Source: Cliona cf. orientalis
Taxonomy: Eukaryota; Porifera; Demospongiae; Clionaida; Clionaidae
NCBI GenBank assembly: GCA_963930775.1
Contig: OZ005699.1
Span: 1,943,501-2,007,500, forward strand
Reading direction: 5' to 3'
Length of the DNA stretch: 64,000 nucleotides
Shown here: positions 10,731 to 20,900 of the stretch, in pieces
Numbering within the stretch: the first letter of the stretch is position 1
How the letters are laid out: each line of letters begins with the position of its first letter
The notes under the pieces: generated by a model
Told to the model about the DNA's origin: nothing
The model's database searches: none
Seen by the model: only the letters and a program-made list of their open reading frames with translations
Program-made: the position numbers and the translations under genes

Positions 10731-12040
10731 AAGCTATTGACGGTATTCCACAGGACCATGGTTGAAGAGAGACTGTAAACTTATTATAAAATTAGTTTTG
10801 TTCACTGATTCTGTATAGTATGGTAGCTAGTGTAATAATAATTGTTGTATTAGCTAAATGGGCCAAATTTGTTAGTGCATATAAAATTATAGCAGTAGCC
10901 AAATATCACAGAATTATCAAGAGATCAGATGCATTATAGTAATAATAATAGCTAGCTAGCTTCCATGCTCACACTGTACTCACTTTCACTATCCCACGCT
11001 CATTAAGGTAGCATTAAATTGCGTGGGCGTGAGGTGGGGATATGACACCTAAACCACATCAAAGTCATTAGTGAGGTGCATGTTGTGTAACCACGCCCTT
11101 TTAATTGCACAGGTCTCAGGGGTGTGGCTGCTAGAGCCGGAAGTGTTCATTTAATATCCTCCATGGACCGGAAGCCGAGCCGGAAGGGAGGGGCCAGGCC
11201 ACGCCCAAAACAGCCCCACCCTGTTCCCCAAGGACCACCATTCTCAATCAAGTGCCTACTAACCACCGGATGTCCACCGGAAGCCCACAATCAATCCCAA
11301 TTAAAACACACAGCTTCCTCAAGGCCAAAACACACACAAACACTTGGAGGCCGTTCTGCCACACCGCCCACACAAGAGCTCACCTCATTTCCTGTGTGGG
11401 CGGAGTAACAACACGTCATCGCAACCACATCCGCTTCAAACCATCGTCAGCTTCCGTCCAGCCGTACGGTCCCCTCCATCGCACCGGCGTACAGTGCCTC
11501 ATTAACAGACGTGGCCTCACCTTTGACCTCCTGCCACGCCCCCAAAGCCTCCTCGCGGGGTTCAAAGGTCACCACCGCTTCCGGGACACGCCCACCTATC
11601 GCCGAGGCCAAGTCCCAGGCGCCGATATCCAAGCACTGGCCCGTGAAGCCACGCCCAATCGGAAGCAATAAAACCTGCATTAACGCACACGCACACACTC
11701 CACACAGTGCCAGGAACACGCCCACATGCTTAATTAGGCCTAATAAGGCTTTTTTTTTTTTTTTTTTTTTTTTGTCGTTGCGGTTAATAGTTAAGAAAGA
11801 ATGCTTTGATCTTGCTTTGAAGTGGGCAATTACCGGTGTTTTCTTCAGGGGCCACTTCCGGTCGCTAATTACACGCGCATAATCATCCCTGGCCGATTCT
11901 AGACACGCCCACTTTCGACCAAAAGCACTCGTATGGCCTCTTCGGCCACGCCCCTTCACGATTCGCTAATTGAATTAGCCAATCCTGACGCTCACGCCCA
12001 CGCACTTTAATGCTACCTTAATAAGGAGTAGCTCATTAAT
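10731..12040. other. Intergenic SF2-SF3, mostly transposon
   Basis: After a conserved 3' flank of SF2 (to about 10790), most of this interval is one inverted-ended element (11003-12023). I support no gene here; the overlapping reading frames in the element are on opposite strands and interrupted by a T homopolymer at 11750-11773. Confidence 0.6.
11003..12023. mobile_element. Non-autonomous DNA transposon, about 1 kb
   Basis: The left end ATTAAGGTAGCATTAAATTG followed by CGTGGGCGTGAG is mirrored on the right by CTCACGCCCACG and CACTTTAATGCTACCTTAAT. The interior is GC-richer than the flanks and full of CACGCCC and GGAAG motifs. Directly repeated flanks (CATGCTCACACTGTACTCAC and TATCCCACGCTCATTAA) occur at 10963-11002 and 12066-12106. 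I see no recognisable transposase. Confidence 0.65.
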
Positions 12041-12174
12041 AAGGAATAGGTAAAGGTCGTTGAGTCTTCCATGCTCACACTGTACTCACTATCCCACGCT
12101 CATTAACAAGGAGTACAGTGAGCATGGAAGACTCAACGACCTTTACCTATTCCTTGAAGCAGGTAATGGTCGCG
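12041..12174. promoter_or_regulatory. Inverted repeat containing three GGTAAAGGTCG modules
   Basis: AAGGAATAGGTAAAGGTCGT and TGAGTCTTCCATGCTCAC (12041-12087) pair with 12111-12155. The module is at 12049-12060, inverted at 12136-12147, and as GGTAATGGTCGCG at 12162-12174, followed by GATCGAAAAGTGC. Related compact modules follow SF3 (17616-17653) and SF5 (27190-27250). Confidence 0.6.
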
Positions 12175-12788
12175 GATCGAAAAGTGCTTTAGATTTTGGA
12201 TGCATGATCTGTAGACCATAATAATATTATGTGAGCGCATAGAGTAAAAATGGTTATGCATACTTGAACATTTTGGAGTTAATACCACTGCAGTGTTAAG
12301 CAACCATAGATGTCCAACTGTGCACAATTTCAATACCATAGCAAGTCAGAGTATATTTCTGGCAGATCGTGTACTAGTTCATTCCTACGTAATCATCATC
12401 ACTGGAACTGGGATCTGACTCACTAGAACTATTACCACTGCCATCATATATAGATGCTGCCACCTTCCTCTCTTTCAGAGCTCAAGGTGTCTTCATCCCT
12501 GAGTGGCTTACTCATGTTTCAACAATGGTATATAGGTGGAAAGTACCGGGAGGGGGCAACTCCCTTGAAAAAAGTAAAAATTCTAAGTGAATTTAGCTGC
12601 ACCTATTCTAATCTACATGCATTGTAGCTGCATGCATGTTTTCCAGCAGCAACAACTCTACAATCATATTGTGATATCTTTTGTGAGTTGACTCCAGGGT
12701 AGTGAGCTCATATAAATTGTTTCACTTTCTAGATACAACTTACATGAGCTCACTACCGACTCCAGAGCTATAGCTATGCTCTAGCCAT

Positions 12789-12851
12789 GGTAAAGGTCAT
12801 CAAAATTAATAGTGCGTGCGAGGGACTCCATGCATGCAGGTAATGGTCGTC
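12789..12851 (+). promoter_or_regulatory. Paired GGTAAAGGTC modules, SF3 promoter
   Basis: GGTAAAGGTCATC (12789-12801) and GGTAATGGTCGTC (12839-12851, followed by GATCGAAAC) lie 138 and 88 bases before the SF3 ATG. Confidence 0.45.
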
Positions 12852-12926
12852 GATCGAAACAACCTCGTGCCCAGCCGGAGCGCTCGCATTGAGCTATCTG
12901 TATTGTGAAGTAGCCTTTGTCTTCTG

Positions 12927-15900
12927 ATGGCTGAATCGGTACCGGCGGCGGTGCCCAAAATGACTGCCAGTTATGCGGTTTGTACGACCATTTTAAATTG
13001 AATAATTCAGAGTACAAGTCTAGCATCTATCAAATCAATTTCTGAGTAGCTATGATAAATCTGCTCAGTAGTACAGTATCAAGTTACATTAGTCTCATAA
13101 CAATAATGGGTGAATCCGAATGAAATGAATATCAAGTTGGCTGAATGTGTTACGCTATACGCTATGATAATTTCATTAGCTAATATTCAGATGCATAGCT
13201 AGTATAGGGCCAAAGATATACTGTATTAAAAAGTTCTAATTGCAACACCAAACAAATTAATTAATTCTTGGCGTTACCATTAAAAATTACTTAAGGCGCC
13301 AGTTTTCATGTCTCTGACTGTACTTTGGTGCTACAATTAGAATGATAACAATATTACGTATACCCAATGCCAAATGGTGCAGTGGTGCATGCTGTAATTA
13401 GAACTTTAACGTATCATAATAATAATTATTATGTTATTTTTAATACAGTCAAAGTCATCAGAAGCTGAGAGACGTACACCGGCCCGTACACCAGCTTAGA
13501 CTTTCATTTTATCAATAGATGATTTATGTAATCCCACTATAATAGTGATAGCTTATAATTAATTTTAGCTGAAATCGCATGCTGTAGAGTGGCACAGCTA
13601 AGCTATAAAAAGCCCGTTTTATAATTAATAATTACAGCACTCACTCCGTGAATTTGTTCTATTTATATTGCACTAACCTACTACTGGATTATCTCAGGAA
13701 TCTTTAAGAAGTGGGTGGTTACATGCACTTCGTAGTAGAGCTAAATATTTGGCAGATAATAATAGATGGAGTGATAACTTAGGCCACTCCAAATAAATTT
13801 CCTGTTTCCCGTCCTGGAAACAACTAATGTAGTATGCGGGCGGGCGGTAAATTCCATTATTTACATAGTAGCAAGGCCTACAGGACACACTTAAACTAAT
13901 TAATTATCACTCACTTGAAGCAAGTATACTACGTGTACAAAAGTAAATGCGGGTATTGCATACGTGCAACAGTACTAATAATGGAAAATTTTGTGACATG
14001 CCAGAAAAGGATGCAGGCGGTGGACGGGAAACAGGAAATTTATTTGGAGTGGCCTTAGTAGTATTATATGAGGCTTCCTTGGATGCCATGCCACCACTAT
14101 AAATCTAATTATTCCAAGTATATAGTACTATCACTTAATGAGTGAGTAGCAACAATATTATACGGGTGTTTTGCATTTCAAGTTATTAATTTTTAATCAT
14201 ACAATATTATACTTGCCACTGTGTGCATGCCTTGTGCTGTGCATCACAGAAAATTAATGTACTCTAGAGCATGTATCTTGCATGCCAGCAGTTCAGCTAG
14301 CTCTAGCTTCATCATTACCCGCGCGCGAGGGTGCTACTAAGGGCCTGAGGGTCTCTTAAAAGCATAGAGACCATTGGACAAGGTCTCTAACTGATTTAGA
14401 ATAATAATATTATAGCAACTGTAACCATGGTATAGTTGACCTGAGGACTAGGATACTATTGCAGTGGCAGTGTGTGTCTTTCTGTGAGATATAGATACCT
14501 GTCAGTAGCCAATCAAATTGCAGTATTTGTTACAGCTATGATTTAGAAAATAGAGACCTCTGAGTGATCGACCAATCAGATCACAGTATTCAAATGAATG
14601 TTAATATGATCCTATGCACATACATGTACATGTAGATTTATGATGGATTTGATGCTACCTCCGATAGTGCACCTAAAGCTAATCAAATACAAGTTGACAT
14701 TGGAAATGGCCAATTCCGTTATTGCTATTTGGATACCAGAAATAGTGGTGTGGGATACCAAGACCCACAAAATATAGTCACCTATGGGAATAAATCACGT
14801 AAGATTAATAATAATAATTATAATTATCAGCTATATACTAATAGGATAGTAATTTTTCATGAGTTTAGAGGACCGATTTATATTATTATAATACATCAGC
14901 ACTGTATTTAGGATTTCTGACAGGCAAAATAGTATGGCATGCTAAATGAAATGTAATGCTCATAAGTTGAAATGGGAATAATCTACATACACTTGTAGTG
15001 GTTTGGATGCGGAGAGGTGTCATTGATGAAAATGATAATAGAGCATTCCTCTTCTCGAATAAGGTGACGGACAAAGCCAATCCTCACCCACCCATTGGAG
15101 TACCAAATACGTACATGACATATGCAAATCAGTATGCATTTGGTGCATATAATCTTCAAGTGTTGGTATGAACCTAGTAATTAATATTATAACTAAGTCT
15201 TGTGATTTTGATCCACATTGGCAGGATAGTAAAATTTAATTTTGCATAGATAGAAGCTTGAGCTGCATACATTGATCCCCTGAGTGCATGATCACTTGAT
15301 TGTCTGGGAGTGGGCACTAGCTTACCCGGGACTCTATGGCACAATTTTCCAAGGTTAGGATTCTGCTGGCCCATACTGAATCCCCCAACCATCATTCCCT
15401 CATGCGTCTTTGCATGCTGAAATGTTGCATGTCTATAATAATAATATTTATGGAATCACTCAACTCACCCTCAGGCTGGAAATATCATAATAATAATTAT
15501 TATATACTATAATACTAATACTGTAATCTCATTGGTCAAGAACCGTTGAATAAATCGTCGTATTCAACATGCGCTACGAAGTGCGGCGCTGCGCCACGTA
15601 CACATCACCTAGCAACCGCTAAGCGTCAGTGGTTGCTATGCGTCGTTCAAGTATAGCATGGCGGCAGTTGAGTCAGCAGAGAGTCGATTTGCGAGTGTGA
15701 GCGAGGATGAAATAACAGCGTTACTACTGGACAAGGATAGCGTAAACACAAAACGAGCAACAAAGGTATCAGTTGGAGTTTTGCAGTTGTATTTGCAAGA
15801 AAAAGGCCAGTCAACGGACTTTGTGTCCCTTCCAGTAGCCTCTCTAAACGAGCTGCTAAAAAAATTTTATGTTGAAGCGAGGAGAAAGGACAAACAGCCT

Positions 15901-17392
15901 TACACAAAGTCGAGTCTCACAGCTATACGCTTTGGACTATGCCGTCATATCAAAAATAGCCGACCAGACGTGGACATCATAAACGGTCCAGAATTTGAGG
16001 AAGCAAATCGAGTTTTTAAGGCTAAGACAGTGGAGCTAAAGCGACAAGGAAAAGCCAAAGTTGAACACAAACCTCCTATTGCTCCTGAAGACTTGAAGAA
16101 GCTGTATAGAAGCCAAACTTTTGATATGGCCACACCCACTGGGCTACAAAACAAGGTGTGGTTTGAAGTGATGCTTTTTTTCTGTAGACGCGGACAGGAA
16201 AACCTTCGTGAGCTCAAAAGAGATTCTTTTAGATTTGGAGTGGATGCCTCAGGCAGGAGATATGCTTTTCAGAATAGAGACGAGCTCACAAAGAACAGAA
16301 GGGAAGATAGCGAAGCTGAAGAAGGTGGATTTATGTATGAGAAACAGGACGATCCAATGTGTCCTGTACGTTCCCTTGATATGTATATATCAAAATTGAA
16401 TCCTGAGTGTGATGCTTTCTTTCAACGACCTAAGAAACAAACCACTGAAGGATCCTTGGCATGGTACGATAAACAGGTGGTCGGTATTAACACTCTAGGA
16501 AGTAAAATGAAAGCCCTCTCAAAACAAGCTCAGCTATCAAGGGAATACACAAATCACTCGATCCGAGCCACTTCTGTCACTATTCTTGACCAGTATGGAT
16601 TTGAAGCACGTCATATCATGTGTATTAGTGGACATAAGAGTGAAACCAGCATCCGCAGTTATGCCAGCAAGACCAGCGATGGAGTTAAGCTTGCCATGTC
16701 CAGTGGTTTAAGTAATGCCTTATGTGATGTGCCAGACAAACTCCCAATAATAGGACACAACTCGACTGCCCCAAGAGAGCCCCTTCAAGATATTCAGAAC
16801 TCAGTTATCACACAGAACAAAACTGTTACTATAGATTCCACAACGTCGAGCAGCAAGAGCCAATTTAGCTTTTACAACTGTACAGTACACATCCTCAACA
16901 AGTAACCATCATCATCATCATCATCAATCATGAGCAATGTGTTATAATGTCTTCTAACATGCATGCTATATACATTATGCCATACAGTATTATCAAGAGT
17001 ATTATTTTGAACTCATGACTGGTATATAATAAAACGATGATTACACACTCCTTCATTGAATAGTGTGTTTATTACTACCCTCGGTGTTGATATTCCACAC
17101 CTCGGGTAGTAATAAATCACACTATTCAATGAAGGAGTGTGTAATAATTGTATATTACTGTAGAAATTCTGCATTTATTACACAGGGTGGTGGTGTTAAA
17201 TTCTACCTAGAGGCTGACCCCACGGATCCGGACAAAGAAAGAATCGCCATTTTCACGTATATGGATGAGCAGCCAATTGACGCCAATAAGTACTATCTTC
17301 AACGCTTTACAAATAATAGTAGCATCGTTGCTATAACTGGGTCTCAGTTGGGTTCAGCGCCACTCTACATATTCCGATTCCGATCTGTATGA
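12927..17392 (+). CDS. Small-family gene SF3, exon 2 damaged, Crypton in intron 4
   Basis: Exons match the family at 12927-12977, 13449 to about 13542, 14636-14798, 14999-15165 and 17186-17392. Exon 1 gives MAESVPAAVPKMTASYA. Exon 3 has FRYCYLDTRNSGVGYQ, exon 4 FSNKVTDKANPHPP, exon 5 VKFYLEADPTDPD and SAPLYIFRFRSV. Exon 2 is broken: an in-frame TAG at 13497-13499 replaces the AAG seen in SF2, and the donor gtaagt after GATGAT is lost. Exon 2 has phase 0 at both ends, so skipping it would restore an open frame of 195 residues. Otherwise this is a pseudogene. Introns hold two MITEs (intron 1 and 2) and a 2 kb insertion with a tyrosine recombinase (intron 4). Confidence 0.7.
13227..13412. mobile_element. 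MITE family C, copy 1, in SF3 intron 1
   Basis: Ends are AAAAAGTTCTAATTGCA and GCTGTAATTAGAACTTT. It shares CTTAAGGCGCCAGTTTTCAT and CTCTGACTGTACTTTG with 45553-45727. Confidence 0.75.
13782..14054. mobile_element. Harbinger-like MITE in SF3 intron 2, TTA target
   Basis: GGCCACTCCAAATAAAT at the left and its inverse ATTTATTTGGAGTGGCC at the right extend to about 36 bases, including CCTGTTTCCCGTCC. TTA borders each end (13779-13781 and 14055-14057). Three-base TWA duplications are typical of PIF/Harbinger. A relative is at 23769-23988. Confidence 0.8.
15658..16905 (+). CDS. Crypton-type tyrosine recombinase (DUF3504-like), 415 aa
   Basis: One uninterrupted frame starts at ATG 15658 and stops at 16903-16905. 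The N-terminal half has a core-binding region (LKKFYVEARRKDKQPY, near residues 60-80) like those of QRICH1, KIAA1958 and ZMYM proteins, which derive from Crypton recombinases. The catalytic half has an arginine in FFCRRGQENLREL (about 175), the HxxR box in NHSIRATSVTILD (about 300), a GHK box and a terminal Y in SIRSYASKTS (about 340). These match the R..HxxR..H..Y arrangement of tyrosine recombinases. Such enzymes cut and rejoin DNA through a phosphotyrosine link. It lies inside SF3 intron 4, in the same direction, and has no SF-family intron. The intact frame suggests a young insertion. Element ends are not certain. Confidence 0.85.
   Translation: MAAVESAESRFASVSEDEITALLLDKDSVNTKRATKVSVGVLQLYLQEKGQSTDFVSLPVASLNELLKKFYVEARRKDKQPYTKSSLTAIRFGLCRHIKNSRPDVDIINGPEFEEANRVFKAKTVELKRQGKAKVEHKPPIAPEDLKKLYRSQTFDMATPTGLQNKVWFEVMLFFCRRGQENLRELKRDSFRFGVDASGRRYAFQNRDELTKNRREDSEAEEGGFMYEKQDDPMCPVRSLDMYISKLNPECDAFFQRPKKQTTEGSLAWYDKQVVGINTLGSKMKALSKQAQLSREYTNHSIRATSVTILDQYGFEARHIMCISGHKSETSIRSYASKTSDGVKLAMSSGLSNALCDVPDKLPIIGHNSTAPREPLQDIQNSVITQNKTVTIDSTTSSSKSQFSFYNCTVHILNK
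17041..17144. repeat. Near-perfect 40-base-arm hairpin after the recombinase
   Basis: 17041-17080 (TTACACACTCCTTCATTGAA and onward) is the inverse of 17104-17144 with one extra base, and inner GGTGT/ACACC also pair. The whole forms a stem of about 45 base pairs, 136 bases after the recombinase stop. It may be the 3' end of the Crypton element or an independent foldback insertion. Confidence 0.85.
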
Positions 17393-17615
17393 ACTCAGAC
17401 TTGTTGGATATTCCACAAGCCTGACCATAACTGAAGACGGTGACTGTAAACATAATAATATTATTGGTAGCTAATAGTATAGAATTGTAGTTTTATGCAC
17501 TGATTCTATGAAGTATACGTAGTTAGTGTATTATTATTAATAATTGATCCTGAGTCTGTATTAAGTGGGCAAGGGAAATTTATAGCAATAGCCAGAGATG
17601 CTGGTGGAAGATTCA

Positions 17616-17653
17616 ACGACCTTTACCTACTCCAGGAGCAGGTAATGGTCGCC
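17616..17653 (+). promoter_or_regulatory. Inverted pair of GGTAAAGGTCG modules before SF4
   Basis: ACGACCTTTACC, a 13-base spacer, then GGTAATGGTCGCCGACC form an inverted pair, followed by AAAAAAGTGC. The same layout is seen at 12136-12185 and, weaker, at 27203-27252. It lies about 300 bases before the SF4 ATG. Confidence 0.5.
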
Positions 17654-17955
17654 GACCAAAAAAGTGCTACTTGGATGACATTGTGTGATTTGTAGCCCAA
17701 TGGAGCTGATGTACTATATAATTTATGATATTATGCCAAACATGACGTGATTTACTACTAGTTCACTAATTAAGACACACGCCCTTCCAAGGTCATCAAT
17801 GGCAATTAGTGTATGTGACACATTACTTAGGAATGCGTTATGTCATGCATAATATTATGTCATTGTATAATAGTAATTATGCAACTCCAATTGAACACAC
17901 CACTAGGAGAAGGGACAAGAAGAAGAGATCAGTTTCTGTGTAGAGGCAAACAGCT

Positions 17956-20900
17956 ATGGGAAACTCAACTTCATCTTGTTGCAGAGCTCAAGCTCAGCCA
18001 GAGGTAATGAATTTTAAACTGATATTAACACTCCAAAAATATTGCTTGAGGCAGATTACTAATGTATAGGAGTTTCATATACTACAAATGTATGTGGTGG
18101 ATGCATGTTTAATATGATAACACTGTTTTGCATACTGCAACCAGTGTACTGTCCTCTTCTCAATGGGCCAAGAATCGACAATAAGTTTATCTTAGTAGAC
18201 TAGCTAGCTATAGCTATAATTTATATAATTATTTCAACAGATCGATGTCATTGTCACTTGGTTTACATAAAATTATTATTATGCTAGCCTCGATACTGTG
18301 TGCACGTGATATATGCCATGCTGGATCTCAGGCTAGGCTCTCCAGGCGTCGTGTCTGCCAACATGCATACCAGCTGTGGGCGCGGTGCCATCCTTAACAT
18401 TACCACGAAGGGGGTGTAGCCTGTCATCCACGAGCACTCCATCCTGTTGAGCTATCTATAATAATTGTTAATATAAAGCAGCCTGTTTCTTCAACTCCTC
18501 TGACTTGCAGGGAAGGCTGAATCAAAACATACAAAGAATCTTGTCATTTAGTCTATTATGTTTTGTACGGTATGGCTCCATTTCTATTACTTATGGATGT
18601 TGGTACCATAATATCATGACAAATTTGGACCCCCCTTCTTTGGTTCCCTCAGTCCATATTATGTTTCAAAATTTAATATTAATTTGGCCATGGACTCCCG
18701 GGCCCTTATATTACTACAGAAAAAAATATGACTTGTGTATCCTCACGAGTGTGATCAACTATAACAGGGTTCAGAGGCTGGGTTCCGGGGCATAAATGGT
18801 TAGCAGGGTTAGTCTCTTGGCTAGGGTCAAAGTCTGTATAGGGAGGGGGGAGGCGGGGGGCATATAGCTACAATTCCATAGAGAATATATACACGGTACA
18901 TTGTAAGAAGTTTAATAATGTTACTATGCTATGTGAATATCTCAATTAGAAATTATGCTTTGAAGTCACACAGTGGAATACTGAACTTAAGATCTAATAA
19001 TTAACATGATGACCTAAGCCTTAAAGGCTTAATAAAGTTGCCACTGGCCATGGCGCATCAGCAGCATGGTTTAGATACTTGAGTCAGGATGCATGGACAG
19101 CTAGCTACATGATGTTGGTAGCAGTCATTACTCAGAGCCAGAGCCAGCTAGCATTTTTTAAGTGGTACGGCCATTAAAATTATTAAGGTGATTGGCAGGA
19201 CATAGACCCAGCGGGAGGAGGATGTCTCTCCTTCCGCACGGAGCATGGAAGCTCAAGGGTATTATGGTATATAGCAAAAATGCACTAATATGGCATAAAT
19301 CATTGCCTGGTTATAATAGGAGTAGAGTATGCAACACACAATGTCATAGTAGTAGTACAATCATCTCTTTCTAAATTTGACATCACAGAATAATAATATT
19401 ATCATGAAGCCATGAATGTTGTGTCAGCACCGTCCTATCAAGGGGGTTAAACCGTTTGATAGTAACTATAGCTCTGGCAGCTGCAGCTATACAGAATGTG
19501 TCGGACTCCATGGTTGCAACCTTTTAATGATCATGTACGAGGGTGGTTATGATGTAAAATCTGTAAGAGATGTTGACTTGTACTACTACCACTACTACTA
19601 TGAGTGTTGCATACTCCTGGCTCTAATGAATGGCTGTCACATGATAAATGATAGCACAATATCAAGATCACAGCTAGCTACAGCTGCATTTGTAGACAAA
19701 TGGGGTAGGATTTGCAGCACAATATCAATAATTATCTGATGATGATCACCTGTTAGCTGCATTTGCAGCTGAACTGACATGTACACCACATTTGCACACG
19801 CCATACAAGACTAACGGGGAGGGGTTTAAGTGAGGGGCGTGACTGGTATGCATTTAATGGAATAAACATTTGCAATGATAAGACCAAGAGGCACGTTTAG
19901 CCATATTATGCCATGCAAGGACAGACTTGGTAAGTGTCTTACCTTCATAAAAATCGGTACGTTCATGGCCATGCTGGCCGAATAGGAGGCACCAGCCCTG
20001 CTACTTACTTATTAACATATTATTAATGACCCTCTATCACCTCTAACTACCCCACAATTTGGGGGTTGAAAATTGTTGCTATGGTAACTGCTACCAAAAT
20101 TATTCAGTAAGTGGTGATAACTACCACTAACATTAGTCACACACATGTACACGACATTGTATAGCTAATAATTATTGTGAAGATCAAAATGTGGTTGATA
20201 CTTGTTAAACATCAAGTTCTGTGACTATAGCTGCTATGGTATACATACTTGCAAGTGGTATAGGACCGAAAATAATAATTATTATTCTGTACATTTTACA
20301 GTCAAGGTCGTCAAAAGATGAAATACCAGCTAAGAGCTTGATTTTGTCTGTACCTGATGTAAGTCTATGCATGCATGTGATAAATTTCATGACTCAGCCA
20401 GTGAAATCACTAATGTAAAGCTCTTACCCAGGCTTGTTGGAGGGGAAGACTAGTAATTTCATTGGCTAAGTCACTAAAATTTAATTAAAAATTTAATTTT
20501 ATCAACATAAATGTGGCTTATCTCGGGCATCTAAAGCGGGTGTCCCCTAATTGCAAAGTGGGGAATACAGAAATTGTGGGAGGTGGTAAAATTATTAAAT
20601 GTGTTACAGCCTAGTGGCGACTATATATAGTAATGGATTTGTAAACTGGTTACTACGAAGTTAGGGCATGTCCAAAGCATGACCATGAGGTTAATGTGGT
20701 GGGCTAGTGATGATATGGGTGCTTGACTGCATAAAATTAATGCCCAAATAATATTTTCAAGAAGAATAACTTGCCTTATGAACAAATACATGTATACATT
20801 TCCGTTACCCATATATAAAAATTAGTAACTGGTGGATAATTTATCAACCGGTCAATGTGGGGAGAACCCTGGGAATAGGTGCAAATTATATATAATAATA

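Noticed and set aside
11447-11959. 170-residue minus-strand frame with a lysine run
   Set aside because: The lysine run is a T homopolymer; opposite-strand frames overlap it, no domain is visible, and it lies inside a non-autonomous transposon.
19416-19739. 107-residue plus-strand frame
   Set aside because: It lies in SF4 intron 1, has low-complexity tyrosine runs from CTACTAC repeats, and has no sign of conservation.
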